From a virus, in IMG/VR virus record IMGVR_UViG_3300005731_000058, positions 1-41,522 of that record: a DNA stretch of 41,522 bases; one strand, given 5' to 3'. The translations under genes were made by a program, and so were the position numbers. Of this stretch, positions 1-7,847 are shown piece after piece. Numbering within the stretch: the stretch's first letter is position 1; each line of letters starts with the position of its first letter. Under the pieces are notes generated by a model that was given only the letters and a program-made list of their open reading frames with translations, was not told the origin of the DNA and made no database searches.

Positions 1-388
1 TGGGATCAACGACGGTGACTGGCACTCTGTGGTGATTTCTGCGAACCCGTTAACGGCAACGTTTTATGTCGACGGAGCTTTCGTGGCTTCTGGTTTCGAA
101 GCGGGGGCTAGTCGTCCAATCTCGGCTCTAACAACTGACCACAGCCTCTATGTTGGTGCATGGAATAACAGAGGCAGTTCTGACCGGGAGTTAAATGGCG
201 AGTTAGCCGGTGTAACCTTTGTTAACCGCGAGTTCTCACAATCAGATGCGAGTGCTATTCATTCACTCGGCCCGCTAGGTCCGTACCAATTCCGTCTCCC
301 AAGCTATGTAGCAGTTGCTAGTGGTGGTGGTGGTGGATCATCAACCGGGGCGGCGGTTCAATACTATAGACGAATGATGGGAGTCTAA
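1..388 (+). CDS. LamG-domain tail/adhesion protein, C-terminal part (gene split by the window ends)
   Basis: Codons begin at base 2; base 1 is the third base of the Asp codon begun at 41521. The segment reads DGDWHSVVIS, then FYVDG, then LYVGAWNNRG, the strand pattern of a LamG/concanavalin-like jelly-roll lectin domain, and ends with a Gly-rich stretch and VQYYRRMMGV. Joined to 41080-41522 it makes a protein of 276 residues. LamG domains in phage tails usually bind surface glycans, so a role in host adsorption is likely but inferred. It is followed after one base by the next fibre-like gene. Confidence 0.8.
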   Translation, partial: GINDGDWHSVVISANPLTATFYVDGAFVASGFEAGASRPISALTTDHSLYVGAWNNRGSSDRELNGELAGVTFVNREFSQSDASAIHSLGPLGPYQFRLPSYVAVASGGGGGSSTGAAVQYYRRMMGV

Positions 389-389
389 A

Positions 390-1832
390 GTGCAAGCTTT
401 TCTAAAACAGTCAACTGCTTCTCAGGTTCGTGCTGTTGGACCGTTCATCGACGATACAGATTTCACAACTACGGAAACTGGTCTGTCGATTGCAAATACA
501 GATGTGAAACTGTCAGCGAATGGTGGAGCATCGGCGAATAAAAATAGTGGTGGCGGTACGCACATCGCGAACGGGATGTATGCACTCACATTTGATGCAA
601 CGGACACCGCAACCGTCGGGGAGTTGTCGGGGTCGATTAGCGTGTCTGGGGCGTTGGTTGTCCCGTTTAAATTCACTGTTCTGGAAGAGTCTGTCTACGA
701 TGCGTTGTTCGGGTCAGGAGCGACAGGGTACTCGACGTTCGATGCTTCTTCCGATGAGGTAACAACAGACTCTGAGTCTCGAACTGCGAGCCGAGCAACA
801 TCGGTAACCGTCTCAGATAAGACAGGATTCTCGCTTGCTGCCGATCAATCTGCTGTCACTATTGGTACGGTTAATGCAATTTCGGGGACGATATCAACTC
901 TCGATGCTTTAGACGCAGCGCAGGACACACAACACGGAGCAACTCGCACTGATATCGGCAATCTGAACGATTTAAGCACTTCAGATGTTGATGCAAGACT
1001 TGCAGCGTTCAATTGGTCGGGCATTACCATCAGTGCGGTTAGCGGTGCAGTGGGGAGCGTGACAGGTGCGGTTGGTTCAGTAACCGGAACAGTGGGTGGC
1101 ATAGCGGGAACAATTACTACATTGGATGCACTTGATTCTGCACAGGACACACAGCATGGACTGACTCGCACAGACATTGGCAATATCGATGTGGGTGATT
1201 TATCAGTGTCCGGTATTGCAGACGCTGTCTGGGACGAGGCTAAATCAGGACATGTTGCAGCAGGCTCGTTCGGAGCGTTCTTCAGCGGGATTGCCTCACT
1301 CGCTTCATGGTTGGGGATTATTGCCGGTAAAACAGCAGACGCTTCAACGCTCGCTGAAGTTAACGCGACGACAGCGGGGAACAGTTACGACAACACTAGG
1401 GATTCACCCGAAGCACTCAGGGATCGAGGTGATGCTGCGTGGACGACTGGATCAGTCAGCGGAAATGTGACAATCACACCACTGGCGGCAGGTGTCGAGC
1501 AGAGAGTATCAGGGACAACAATCAGTCTGTACACCGAAGAAGTGAAGGCAACAACGATATCAATCTCTGATGCCGACGGCGATGCGGTTGACCTGTCTGG
1601 ACTAACACTGCAACTCGCTATTGAGGATCACGCCGGATCTGACGTGCAAGTGATTGCAGATGGGAGTATCACGCGGTCAGGTGCATCAAGCGAGAATGCA
1701 ACGTTCACTAACAGTGCAGCAGTTACAGCAACCGAGCGGGTGCTGCGGTGGTCATTGCGTGACATCACAACAGGTAACGAGGTGCTGGCACGTGGGAACA
1801 TCGTCGTTACTAACGCAGGAGCGGAGGACTAA
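390..1832 (+). CDS. putative tail fibre/baseplate structural protein
   Basis: 480 residues from a GTG start with GGGAG six bases upstream. The N-terminal part (about 1-110) is rich in Thr, Ser and Gly like an immunoglobulin-like or BppU-like fibre head. Residues about 165-265 hold two copies of a segment reading TLDALD(A/S)AQDTQHG(A/L)TRTDIGN, separated by Val/Gly/Thr-rich SVTGAVGSVTG repeats typical of fibre shafts. The C-terminal domain (about 370-480) is beta-rich. It follows the LamG gene and precedes the packaging genes. A structural role is inferred from composition and position; I do not recognise a precise family. Confidence 0.7.
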   Translation: MQAFLKQSTASQVRAVGPFIDDTDFTTTETGLSIANTDVKLSANGGASANKNSGGGTHIANGMYALTFDATDTATVGELSGSISVSGALVVPFKFTVLEESVYDALFGSGATGYSTFDASSDEVTTDSESRTASRATSVTVSDKTGFSLAADQSAVTIGTVNAISGTISTLDALDAAQDTQHGATRTDIGNLNDLSTSDVDARLAAFNWSGITISAVSGAVGSVTGAVGSVTGTVGGIAGTITTLDALDSAQDTQHGLTRTDIGNIDVGDLSVSGIADAVWDEAKSGHVAAGSFGAFFSGIASLASWLGIIAGKTADASTLAEVNATTAGNSYDNTRDSPEALRDRGDAAWTTGSVSGNVTITPLAAGVEQRVSGTTISLYTEEVKATTISISDADGDAVDLSGLTLQLAIEDHAGSDVQVIADGSITRSGASSENATFTNSAAVTATERVLRWSLRDITTGNEVLARGNIVVTNAGAED

Positions 1833-1958
1833 ATGAAGATTAGGGAGCTAATGAGAAGCATGGTTGCCAGTTTCGTGAAGATAAACAGAAGGTGTTTCGA
1901 ACCATTAAGCTTTGAGCCGCAAACTAGATCAACAGGAGAGGATTGCAATGGATCTTAG
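1833..1958 (+). CDS. small hypothetical protein (41 aa)
   Basis: The ATG directly follows the stop of the fibre gene and has GGAGG five bases upstream, so translation can be coupled. The 41-residue product (MKIRELMRSMVASF...) is basic and shows no recognised motif. It overlaps the next gene by 11 bases. It could be a leader peptide or a chance frame. Confidence 0.4.
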   Translation: MKIRELMRSMVASFVKINRRCFEPLSFEPQTRSTGEDCNGS

Positions 1959-2283
1959 AGAACTACTTACAAGCACAGTCGCAACAGCAGTGGGTTCGTG
2001 TGGATTGAGTTCAGTTGATGTTCACACCAAAGACTGTGGTGAACGCCCACTGCTAATCAACGTGAAGCTCAAAGGTAACCTAAGCACCAGGCAGCATGAA
2101 AACATCAGAGAGAGCATGGAGATTGGACTCAAAGGCACAGAGCTTGAGAACGTTCCATGCCTCTTTACTTGTGAAGGAATCGACATTGAGGTTCATGGAA
2201 TCGTTAGCAATAGGCATGTCGAAGATCTTGCGGATAGGGTTGTTGAAAAGCTACTAGAACCAGTGTCACCAGGCAGGTCTTGA
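1948..2283 (+). CDS. hypothetical protein (111 aa)
   Basis: The ATG at 1948 is chosen because AGGAGAGG lies just upstream; an in-frame TTG at 1912 has no ribosome-binding site. The product is mixed alpha/beta with five cysteines (for example SCGLSSVDVHTKDCG) and an acidic-basic C-terminus. No family recognised. It lies between fibre genes and the HNH/terminase block, so a structural or packaging-accessory role is possible. Confidence 0.65.
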   Translation: MDLRELLTSTVATAVGSCGLSSVDVHTKDCGERPLLINVKLKGNLSTRQHENIRESMEIGLKGTELENVPCLFTCEGIDIEVHGIVSNRHVEDLADRVVEKLLEPVSPGRS

Positions 2284-2289
2284 CACTGG
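2260..2289 (+). other. inverted repeat spanning a gene end
   Basis: CCAGTGTCA and TGACACTGG form a perfect 9-base stem with a 12-base loop over the stop codon of the preceding gene. No T-run follows, so it is more likely an mRNA-stabilising or attenuating hairpin than an intrinsic terminator. Confidence 0.4.
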
Positions 2290-2351
2290 AGAGATTGTTG
2301 ATGAAACCAAAGTTAACAAGTCACATCCAGCACCATTGAGGGACAAGCCAC

Positions 2352-2367
2352 GTGTAAACGTTTACAC
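2352..2367. promoter_or_regulatory. 16-bp perfect palindrome, LacI-family-type operator candidate
   Basis: GTGTAAACGTTTACAC is a perfect palindrome 17 bases before the HNH start codon. Its TGTAAACGTTTACA core has the central CpG and flanking pattern of LacI/GalR-family operators (CcpA cre-like). No LacI-family gene is seen in the window, so any binding protein would be a host one. Function is inferred. Confidence 0.45.
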
Positions 2368-2383
2368 CTGAAAGGATGAAGCA

Positions 2384-2746
2384 ATGCGGAAGTTCAAGCC
2401 ACGTGGTCACGGTCTCACCTACCGTAAGGCAGCAACCCAGAGAAACAAAAATCAGATGGGGCATCCATTTTACGGCACATATGCCAGCGGCAATAAAGAT
2501 GGATGGCGAGGCAAGAATGGAATCCGAGCAAGACACTTGAAACATCACCCGTATTGCGTGGAGTGCATGAAGGAGAAGAAGCCAATGGCTGATTGTATAC
2601 CAGACAGCCCACACGTAGATCACATCAACAGGCATGGCGGCAACTGGCAGGCGTTTTGCGATGAGACCAACCTGCAAACACTCTGCCATCAACATCACTC
2701 AGCCAAGACAGCACGTGAAATGAGACTAGGACAGTCAGCAAGATAG
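2384..2746 (+). CDS. HNH endonuclease
   Basis: 120 residues. HNH core: HHPYCVEC (about residues 53-60) gives the first Cys pair, VDHINRHGGN (about 78-87) carries the His-His of the catalytic beta-hairpin, and NLQTLCHQHH (about 96-105) supplies the second zinc-binding and final His. GAAAGGA precedes the ATG. HNH proteins encoded directly upstream of terS/terL are packaging partners of the terminase in HK97-like cos phages, stimulating specific cos cleavage. That position and size fit here. Confidence 0.9.
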   Translation: MRKFKPRGHGLTYRKAATQRNKNQMGHPFYGTYASGNKDGWRGKNGIRARHLKHHPYCVECMKEKKPMADCIPDSPHVDHINRHGGNWQAFCDETNLQTLCHQHHSAKTAREMRLGQSAR

Positions 2747-2857
2747 GGGAAGTAGGGGGGGGGTATATGAATACCTACAGTCGTAATCACACCGTAACCA
2801 CACCGCAAGCGGGCAGAAAATTTGGCAAGTTTTGGGTGATTTAGGGGAGTAAATAAC
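2747..2857. other. candidate cos/packaging recognition region
   Basis: This 111-base non-coding gap lies between the HNH gene and terS, the usual place of cos in HNH-containing phages. It holds a run of nine G (2755-2763), a short inverted repeat GGTAT/ATACC and the repeated words ACACCGTAACC and ACACCGCAAGC. No site is proven. The circular assembly of the window is compatible with cohesive ends but also with headful packaging. Confidence 0.3.
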
Positions 2858-3337
2858 ATGGGAAGTCGAGGACCAACACCAAAGCCAATTGCTGGGCAAA
2901 TCCGCGACGGGACGTATCGCAAGGACCGTCATGGAGTCGAATCACTCGAATGCGAAATCCCAGATGCACCTGGTGACCTTTCGCCTCGCGCTCAAGCGTT
3001 CTGGAATGTGGTTTCGCAAGACGCAAAAAACGCAGGGTATATCAGTAGGGTCGATGGGAAAATACTGAGAATCACCGCCGATTCGTGGGATATTTACTGC
3101 CAAGCAATGGACTCGATAGCAGAGCACGGTGTCCAAGTCGTCAAACGGACGCAACACGGAGATGAGCTGAAATCAAATACCGCATTGAAAGATCGGGCGG
3201 TAGCGTGGAAGCAGTTGTATGACGGTTTGCGGCAATTTGGTTTGTCGCCAGCTTCGCGGGTGGGGATGACCTCGATGAAGGCCTTGTCTGGAAGTAGCGA
3301 GGAAGAGGAAGTAGCGAGGGTGTTAGGAATTGGCTAA
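2858..3337 (+). CDS. terS: terminase small subunit (P27 family)
   Basis: 159 residues. The N-terminus MGSRGPTPKP followed by a basic linker and the segment LSPRAQAFWNVV is characteristic of P27-type small terminases. Helical DNA-binding and oligomerisation regions follow, then LGLSPASR-like FGLSPASRVGM near the C-terminus. It recognises phage DNA and delivers it to the large subunit. A GGGGAGT motif precedes the ATG. It overlaps terL by eight bases. Confidence 0.88.
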   Translation: MGSRGPTPKPIAGQIRDGTYRKDRHGVESLECEIPDAPGDLSPRAQAFWNVVSQDAKNAGYISRVDGKILRITADSWDIYCQAMDSIAEHGVQVVKRTQHGDELKSNTALKDRAVAWKQLYDGLRQFGLSPASRVGMTSMKALSGSSEEEEVARVLGIG

Positions 3338-5045
3338 ATGTTCGCCACAAGTTGACAAGCGATTGAAACGCCTCGATGGGATGTTGACTGGTGAACGTAC
3401 GCTTTCATCACTGGAGCGGCAATGTGTGCAACGGCAAATCAATGACCTGCGAACCGGTCACGAACGTGGCCTGAAGTGGGACGAGGAAGCGGCGAGTAAG
3501 TCTATTGCATTTGCTAAGTTAATGCGGCACTGGAAAGGACGGCAGTTCATTGGCAAACCGTTTGAGCCTGAAGCGTGGCAGGAAGAATTGGTGTTTGCTC
3601 CGCTGTTCGGGTGGCAGCGGTATAGCGAGCAGTTTGGCAAATATGTTCGCCGGTTCAATGAAGGTTACGACGAGGTTCCGAGAAAGAACGGTAAGTCGTT
3701 CAAATCGGCAGTGATTGCAAATCACGGTTTGCTTGCAGATGGCGAAGAAGCTCCTGAAGTCTATTCTGCGGCGTCTCTCAAGGAGCAGGCGGGTATTGTC
3801 TACAAGGATTGCCGAAAAACGATTGAGGCAAACCCAGCACTTGCCAAGCATGTGCGGGTATTCAGCAATCGCATTGAGTGCGGTTTCAACAATGGGATAC
3901 TGAGAGCGATAGGCAGCGACTACAACGACCTGCAAGGGCTTAATCCGTCGCGTTGTATTATCGATGAGTTGCACGCACACAAGAAGCGAGACACATACGA
4001 CGCGATTCTCACGGGGATGGGCAACCGGGAAAACTGGATGCTGTTTTGCATTACGACTGCCGGTTTTGACAGGTCGTCAATTTGCTGGGAACGTCGGTCA
4101 TACGCTGAAAGGATTCTATCGGGAGACTTGATTGACGATACGATGTTCGCTTACATCGCGTGTGCGGAAGATGGCGACGACTTCAGCGACCCGGAGGTTT
4201 GGCACAAAGCGAATCCAAATCTTGGCGTCAGCGTATTTCGCGACTTCCTTTCGCGTGAAGCAAAGCAGGCGAAGGAGCTGTCATCGAAAGAGAACAGTTT
4301 TCGACGGCTGTACCTCAACCAGTGGACCGAGCAGAGCGTTCGCTGGTTGCAGATGGCGGAATGGGACGCCTGTATTGAGGAGTTCGAAGAGTCTGATTTG
4401 TACGGGCGCCCCTGTATTGCGGGGCTGGACTTAGCGAACACACGCGACGTGAATGCGTTGGTGTTGTTGTTTCCGATGGACGATGGAACTTATCGACTGT
4501 TGCCGTATTTCTGGATTCCTGAAGACTCAGCGTCAAGTCAGGCGGCAAGCGACAAGCGTTTGGCTATGGCGTATGCAGATCAGGGACACATCAAGAAAAC
4601 GAAAGGCAACATTGCCGACTTCGACGGAGAGATCATTGACGACATCGCGAATATTCTCGCTAGATTCAATGTGCTAGACATCGCGTTTGACCCATGGGGA
4701 CCAGCTCCGGTTGTGGTTGATAGATTGCACAGAGAACTAGGCGTCGACGAAAGTTTATTCGTCGAATACCGTCAGTCGCTGGCGAATTTTGCGGGGCCGA
4801 CTAAAGACTTTGAGCGACTGATCGGAAAGCGAAAAATGCGACACAACGGCAATCCTGTTCTAAGGTTTATGGCGTCAAATGTGGTTATAAGAGAAGACGT
4901 GAACGGGAACATCCGACCGGATAAAGGCGAATCAGCAAACAAGATTGATGGTATCGTGGCATCAATCATGGCTTTGGGTCAGTGGAACACACGCGAGGAA
5001 GAGACACCATCAATTTACGAAACGCGAGGAGTATTGACGCTTTGA
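3330..5045 (+). CDS. terL: terminase large subunit (ATPase/nuclease)
   Basis: 571 residues, Terminase_1 type. Deviant Walker A PRKNGKS at residues 117-123; Walker B CIIDELH with D212-E213; motif III region LFCITTAGFD (about 239-247). The nuclease domain begins near GLDLANTRD (D367, D373) and continues through LDIAFDPWG. TTG at 3330 overlaps terS and is preceded by GAGG; an in-frame ATG at 3381 is the alternative start. It translocates DNA into the prohead and cuts it. Confidence 0.95.
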   Translation: MAKCSPQVDKRLKRLDGMLTGERTLSSLERQCVQRQINDLRTGHERGLKWDEEAASKSIAFAKLMRHWKGRQFIGKPFEPEAWQEELVFAPLFGWQRYSEQFGKYVRRFNEGYDEVPRKNGKSFKSAVIANHGLLADGEEAPEVYSAASLKEQAGIVYKDCRKTIEANPALAKHVRVFSNRIECGFNNGILRAIGSDYNDLQGLNPSRCIIDELHAHKKRDTYDAILTGMGNRENWMLFCITTAGFDRSSICWERRSYAERILSGDLIDDTMFAYIACAEDGDDFSDPEVWHKANPNLGVSVFRDFLSREAKQAKELSSKENSFRRLYLNQWTEQSVRWLQMAEWDACIEEFEESDLYGRPCIAGLDLANTRDVNALVLLFPMDDGTYRLLPYFWIPEDSASSQAASDKRLAMAYADQGHIKKTKGNIADFDGEIIDDIANILARFNVLDIAFDPWGPAPVVVDRLHRELGVDESLFVEYRQSLANFAGPTKDFERLIGKRKMRHNGNPVLRFMASNVVIREDVNGNIRPDKGESANKIDGIVASIMALGQWNTREEETPSIYETRGVLTL

Positions 5046-5191
5046 GAGATATTATAGGAACAATTTGTTTCGCGGTGATGATCGGTGGTGTGGCAATGCT
5101 ATCAGTCCCGTGGGCATTGATATTTGGTGGCGGTTTGCCGTTAGCTTTGGTGGTGTACGGGTACACGTCTAGTAAAGGTGGAAGTAAATGA
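5042..5191 (+). CDS. small membrane protein (49 aa)
   Basis: The start is taken as TTG overlapping the terL stop (TTGA), with GAGGAG ten bases upstream; a longer GTG start at 4982 would lie inside terL. Residues about 5-43 are strongly hydrophobic (IIGTICFAVMIGG, ALIFGGGLPLALVVYGY), suggesting one or two membrane helices. The stop overlaps the portal start. Function unknown. Confidence 0.5.
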   Translation: MRDIIGTICFAVMIGGVAMLSVPWALIFGGGLPLALVVYGYTSSKGGSK

Positions 5192-6768
5192 TTTCTAAGC
5201 TACTCGGGATGCGTGGTACTGAACAAGGGCTTCCATCGCCGACTGACGACTTCTGGTATGAAGACGCCAGTGGGTTCCAGGTGGGTGGAGTTAGTCCTGA
5301 CACTGCAATGCGACTGTCGGCAGTCTATGCGTGCGTGCGTGTGCTGTCTGAAGGTGTTTCTGCGTTACCGCTGAAGTTGTATCAACGCAAGAAGGACGGC
5401 GGCAAGGAGGTTGCATCTGACCATCATTTGTACACAACCTTGCACGACATGCCGAACCACATCCAAAGTGCAATGGAGTTCTGGGAGTATAGTATGAACT
5501 CGCTAACATTGCGGGGAAATGCGGTCTCACTGATTAAAGGTGATGCAAGAGTGGGCGTGACGCTGGAGCCAGTCGACATTGATGACGTCCAGGAAGTTCG
5601 CCGGGTGGGGACTGATGACATTAACTACAAGATTCGCAATCCTGCCAGTGGTGTGGCAAGGTTGGTTGATGGAGCCAAGGTCTTTCATGTTCGTGGAATG
5701 ACAAGTGATGGAGTCTGGGGCGTCAATCCGATTCACTACCACAGAAACGCGGTTGGTCTGGCGTTGGGTGCTGAAGAGTTTGGCTCAGCGATGTTCAAGC
5801 GTGGTGTTCGACCGTCTGGTGTCATCGAGATTGAAAAGAGCTTGAGTGAACCGGCATTCAAGCGACTGCGAGACTCGTTTGCTTCCGAGTACGGCGGGGC
5901 TTCTAACGCGGCGAAAACTGTGATCCTTGAAGATGGGGGCAAGTGGAAGCAGGTTTCCATGACCCCTGAAGATGCACAGTTCATTGACACTCGCAAGTTT
6001 CAATTGGAGGAGATTGCAAGGCTGTTCCGAGTTCCCCCGCACATGATTGGCGACCTATCGCGGGCAACCTTTAGCAACATTGAACACCAGTCAATCAACT
6101 TTGTTGTTCACACACTGCGTCCGTGGCTAGTGCGAATTGAACAGGCAATCAAGCGGGATTTGATTTTGCAGAAAGGCAAGTATTTCGCAGAGTTCACTGT
6201 CGATGGCTTGCTGCGAGGTGACATTAAAAGCCGCTATGAAGCGTATGCTGTGGCAATTCAAAATGAGATTCTAAGCTCGAATGAGGTTAGGAAGTACGAG
6301 AACTTGAACCCGCGTGACGGTGGCGATGAATACAAAAACCCGGCAATCAACCCGAAGGGGGCAGAGTCAACCACAGGACCGAGAGTCACTGAGTCTCCAG
6401 CGGTGGAAGATTCGCAAGCAAGCCGGATTATTGAAAGCTACGTGAGTGATATCGCTCGACGCATTTCGTCACGCGAGGTTAAGAATATGGAATCAAGAGT
6501 TAAGCACGCTAGCGCAGATCGAGGGAAGTTCAACGAGTGGATGCAGGGGTTTTATGAATCACATAGTCAGTTGCTCGACTCCTCAATTAGCGGCCTGTGT
6601 GATGCTCTTGAGGTTCGCTCAACAGATCGTCTTGCGGCAGTTGAACAGCTTATTTCCGGGAGCATTCGCGACTTGAGCGGAGAGAATCCGCAGCGAGTTG
6701 TGGAAGAGTGGTCAAGCGGCGAGCTTGAGAGGCGTTATCAATCAGTTTTGAAAGGACTGGCGACATGA
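5188..6768 (+). CDS. portal protein (HK97 family)
   Basis: 526 residues. The segment MRLSAVYACVRVLSEGVSALPLKLYQR (residues about 41-67) is the classic start of HK97-type portals, followed by NHIQSAMEFWEY and the central FRVPPHMIGDLSRATFSNIEHQ signature (about 280-301). A long, less conserved C-terminal helical region follows. The dodecameric ring is the DNA gate of the capsid. ATG overlaps the upstream stop and its own stop overlaps the protease start. Confidence 0.95.
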   Translation: MISKLLGMRGTEQGLPSPTDDFWYEDASGFQVGGVSPDTAMRLSAVYACVRVLSEGVSALPLKLYQRKKDGGKEVASDHHLYTTLHDMPNHIQSAMEFWEYSMNSLTLRGNAVSLIKGDARVGVTLEPVDIDDVQEVRRVGTDDINYKIRNPASGVARLVDGAKVFHVRGMTSDGVWGVNPIHYHRNAVGLALGAEEFGSAMFKRGVRPSGVIEIEKSLSEPAFKRLRDSFASEYGGASNAAKTVILEDGGKWKQVSMTPEDAQFIDTRKFQLEEIARLFRVPPHMIGDLSRATFSNIEHQSINFVVHTLRPWLVRIEQAIKRDLILQKGKYFAEFTVDGLLRGDIKSRYEAYAVAIQNEILSSNEVRKYENLNPRDGGDEYKNPAINPKGAESTTGPRVTESPAVEDSQASRIIESYVSDIARRISSREVKNMESRVKHASADRGKFNEWMQGFYESHSQLLDSSISGLCDALEVRSTDRLAAVEQLISGSIRDLSGENPQRVVEEWSSGELERRYQSVLKGLAT

Positions 6769-7652
6769 AATATCAATCAATTCTGCGTTGGATGGAGTCT
6801 GAACCGTGGGCGATTCATCCTGAAAAGATGCAAGCGGTTCTTGGAGTTCTTGAAGCGAAAATGCGAGGCGACATCAACGTTGACGCGGAACGCTGGGTGA
6901 ACCTGGAAGCACGTCGCCAGGCGGGACTCGGTCAACAGGGTCGAATCCATGTGATGGGCTTGCATGGTACGATTAGCCATAAAGTCGGGTTGCTGACAGG
7001 TTCTGGCGGGACTTCAACCGCTGAATTTGAGAACCAGTTCAACGCAGCGATGCAATCGGATGATGTGGCAACGATTGTTGTTGATATCGATTCCCCGGGA
7101 GGCAGTGTTCCAGGCGTAATAGAGTTAGCGGAAACGATCCGCAGTTCACGCGGCACGAAGCGGACTGTCGGCGTAGTGAATTCGTCAGCGTATTCGGCGG
7201 CCTACTGGCTGGGTTCGCAGTTTGACGAGCTGGTGGTAACTCCATCGGGTGGGGTTGGTTCCATCGGTGTTTTTACGATGCACGTTGACAAATCGAAACT
7301 GAATGAAGAAATGGGAATTGATGTCAGTTACATCTTCGCGGGGAAGCATAAAGTTGAAGGGAATTCCGATAACCCGCTGACAGATGACGCGAAGGCAGAA
7401 ATCCAATCACAGGTTGATTCGTACTATGCTGATTTCGTCAACGATGTCGCTGCCGGACGTGGCGTGAAAACATCCAAGGTTCTGTCAGACTTTGGTCAGG
7501 GGCGAACGTTCCGAGCGAAGACGGCTGTTGAGTTAGGCATGGCTGACCGGGTCGCAACCTTTAATCAGGTATTGCGTGAGGAGTCAACTCGAGTCGCCAG
7601 TTCGCAACGGTCATCAATGCGAAACCGCATTAGGAAGTTGCAGACGCTCTAA
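6765..7652 (+). CDS. S49 (SppA-like) prohead protease
   Basis: 295 residues. VVDIDSPGGSVPG (about 105-117), NSSAYSAAYWLGS (about 139-151) and GGVGSIGVF (about 162-170) are peptidase S49 motifs. By comparison with SppA the Ser-Lys dyad is probably S144 and K196 (in AGKHKVEGN). S49 enzymes next to portal and capsid genes mature the prohead. The C-terminal tail (RVASSQRSSMRNRIRKLQTL) is basic. ATGA overlap with the portal gene. Confidence 0.92.
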   Translation: MKYQSILRWMESEPWAIHPEKMQAVLGVLEAKMRGDINVDAERWVNLEARRQAGLGQQGRIHVMGLHGTISHKVGLLTGSGGTSTAEFENQFNAAMQSDDVATIVVDIDSPGGSVPGVIELAETIRSSRGTKRTVGVVNSSAYSAAYWLGSQFDELVVTPSGGVGSIGVFTMHVDKSKLNEEMGIDVSYIFAGKHKVEGNSDNPLTDDAKAEIQSQVDSYYADFVNDVAAGRGVKTSKVLSDFGQGRTFRAKTAVELGMADRVATFNQVLREESTRVASSQRSSMRNRIRKLQTL

Positions 7653-7660
7653 GATTGTAC

Positions 7661-7688
7661 TTGACAGGTCGCGAGTTCTGAAGATAAT
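7661..7688 (+). promoter_or_regulatory. sigma70-type promoter inside the head operon
   Basis: TTGACA (7661-7666), 16-base spacer, GATAAT (7683-7688). It starts nine bases after the protease stop and would begin transcription near 7695, giving a leader of about 150 bases before the capsid gene. The leader ends in an intrinsic terminator (7767-7822), so capsid expression would depend on read-through. Confidence 0.65.
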
Positions 7689-7766
7689 ACATCTGCCGAC
7701 GGGAAGTACGCCAAAGCGGTTTCCGGTCACCAATTCAACTAATATCAAACAGAATCGACACTCCAA

Positions 7767-7822
7767 AGAGGTCGGACGTTGTTTGCAGTTCATGCTGTGA
7801 CAACATCCGACCTCTTTTTTTG
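7767..7822 (+). terminator. intrinsic terminator/attenuator upstream of the capsid gene
   Basis: AGAGGTCGGA C GTTGT pairs with ACAAC A TCCGACCTCT (one internal mismatch, 16-base stem), followed by seven T. It lies 26 bases before the capsid ATG, between a promoter and its gene. It may act as an attenuator balancing the high capsid demand. Confidence 0.75.
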
Positions 7823-7847
7823 TGTCACGACCTTGAAAGGTGGCCTA

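Noticed and set aside
845-1183. 112-codon reverse frame in the fibre gene
   Set aside because: Shadow of the VTGAVGSV repeats; no isolated start signal and no leftward transcription there.
7689-7766. Possible tRNA in the capsid leader
   Set aside because: Hairpins are present but no T-loop (GTTCGANNC) or acceptor stem can be formed.
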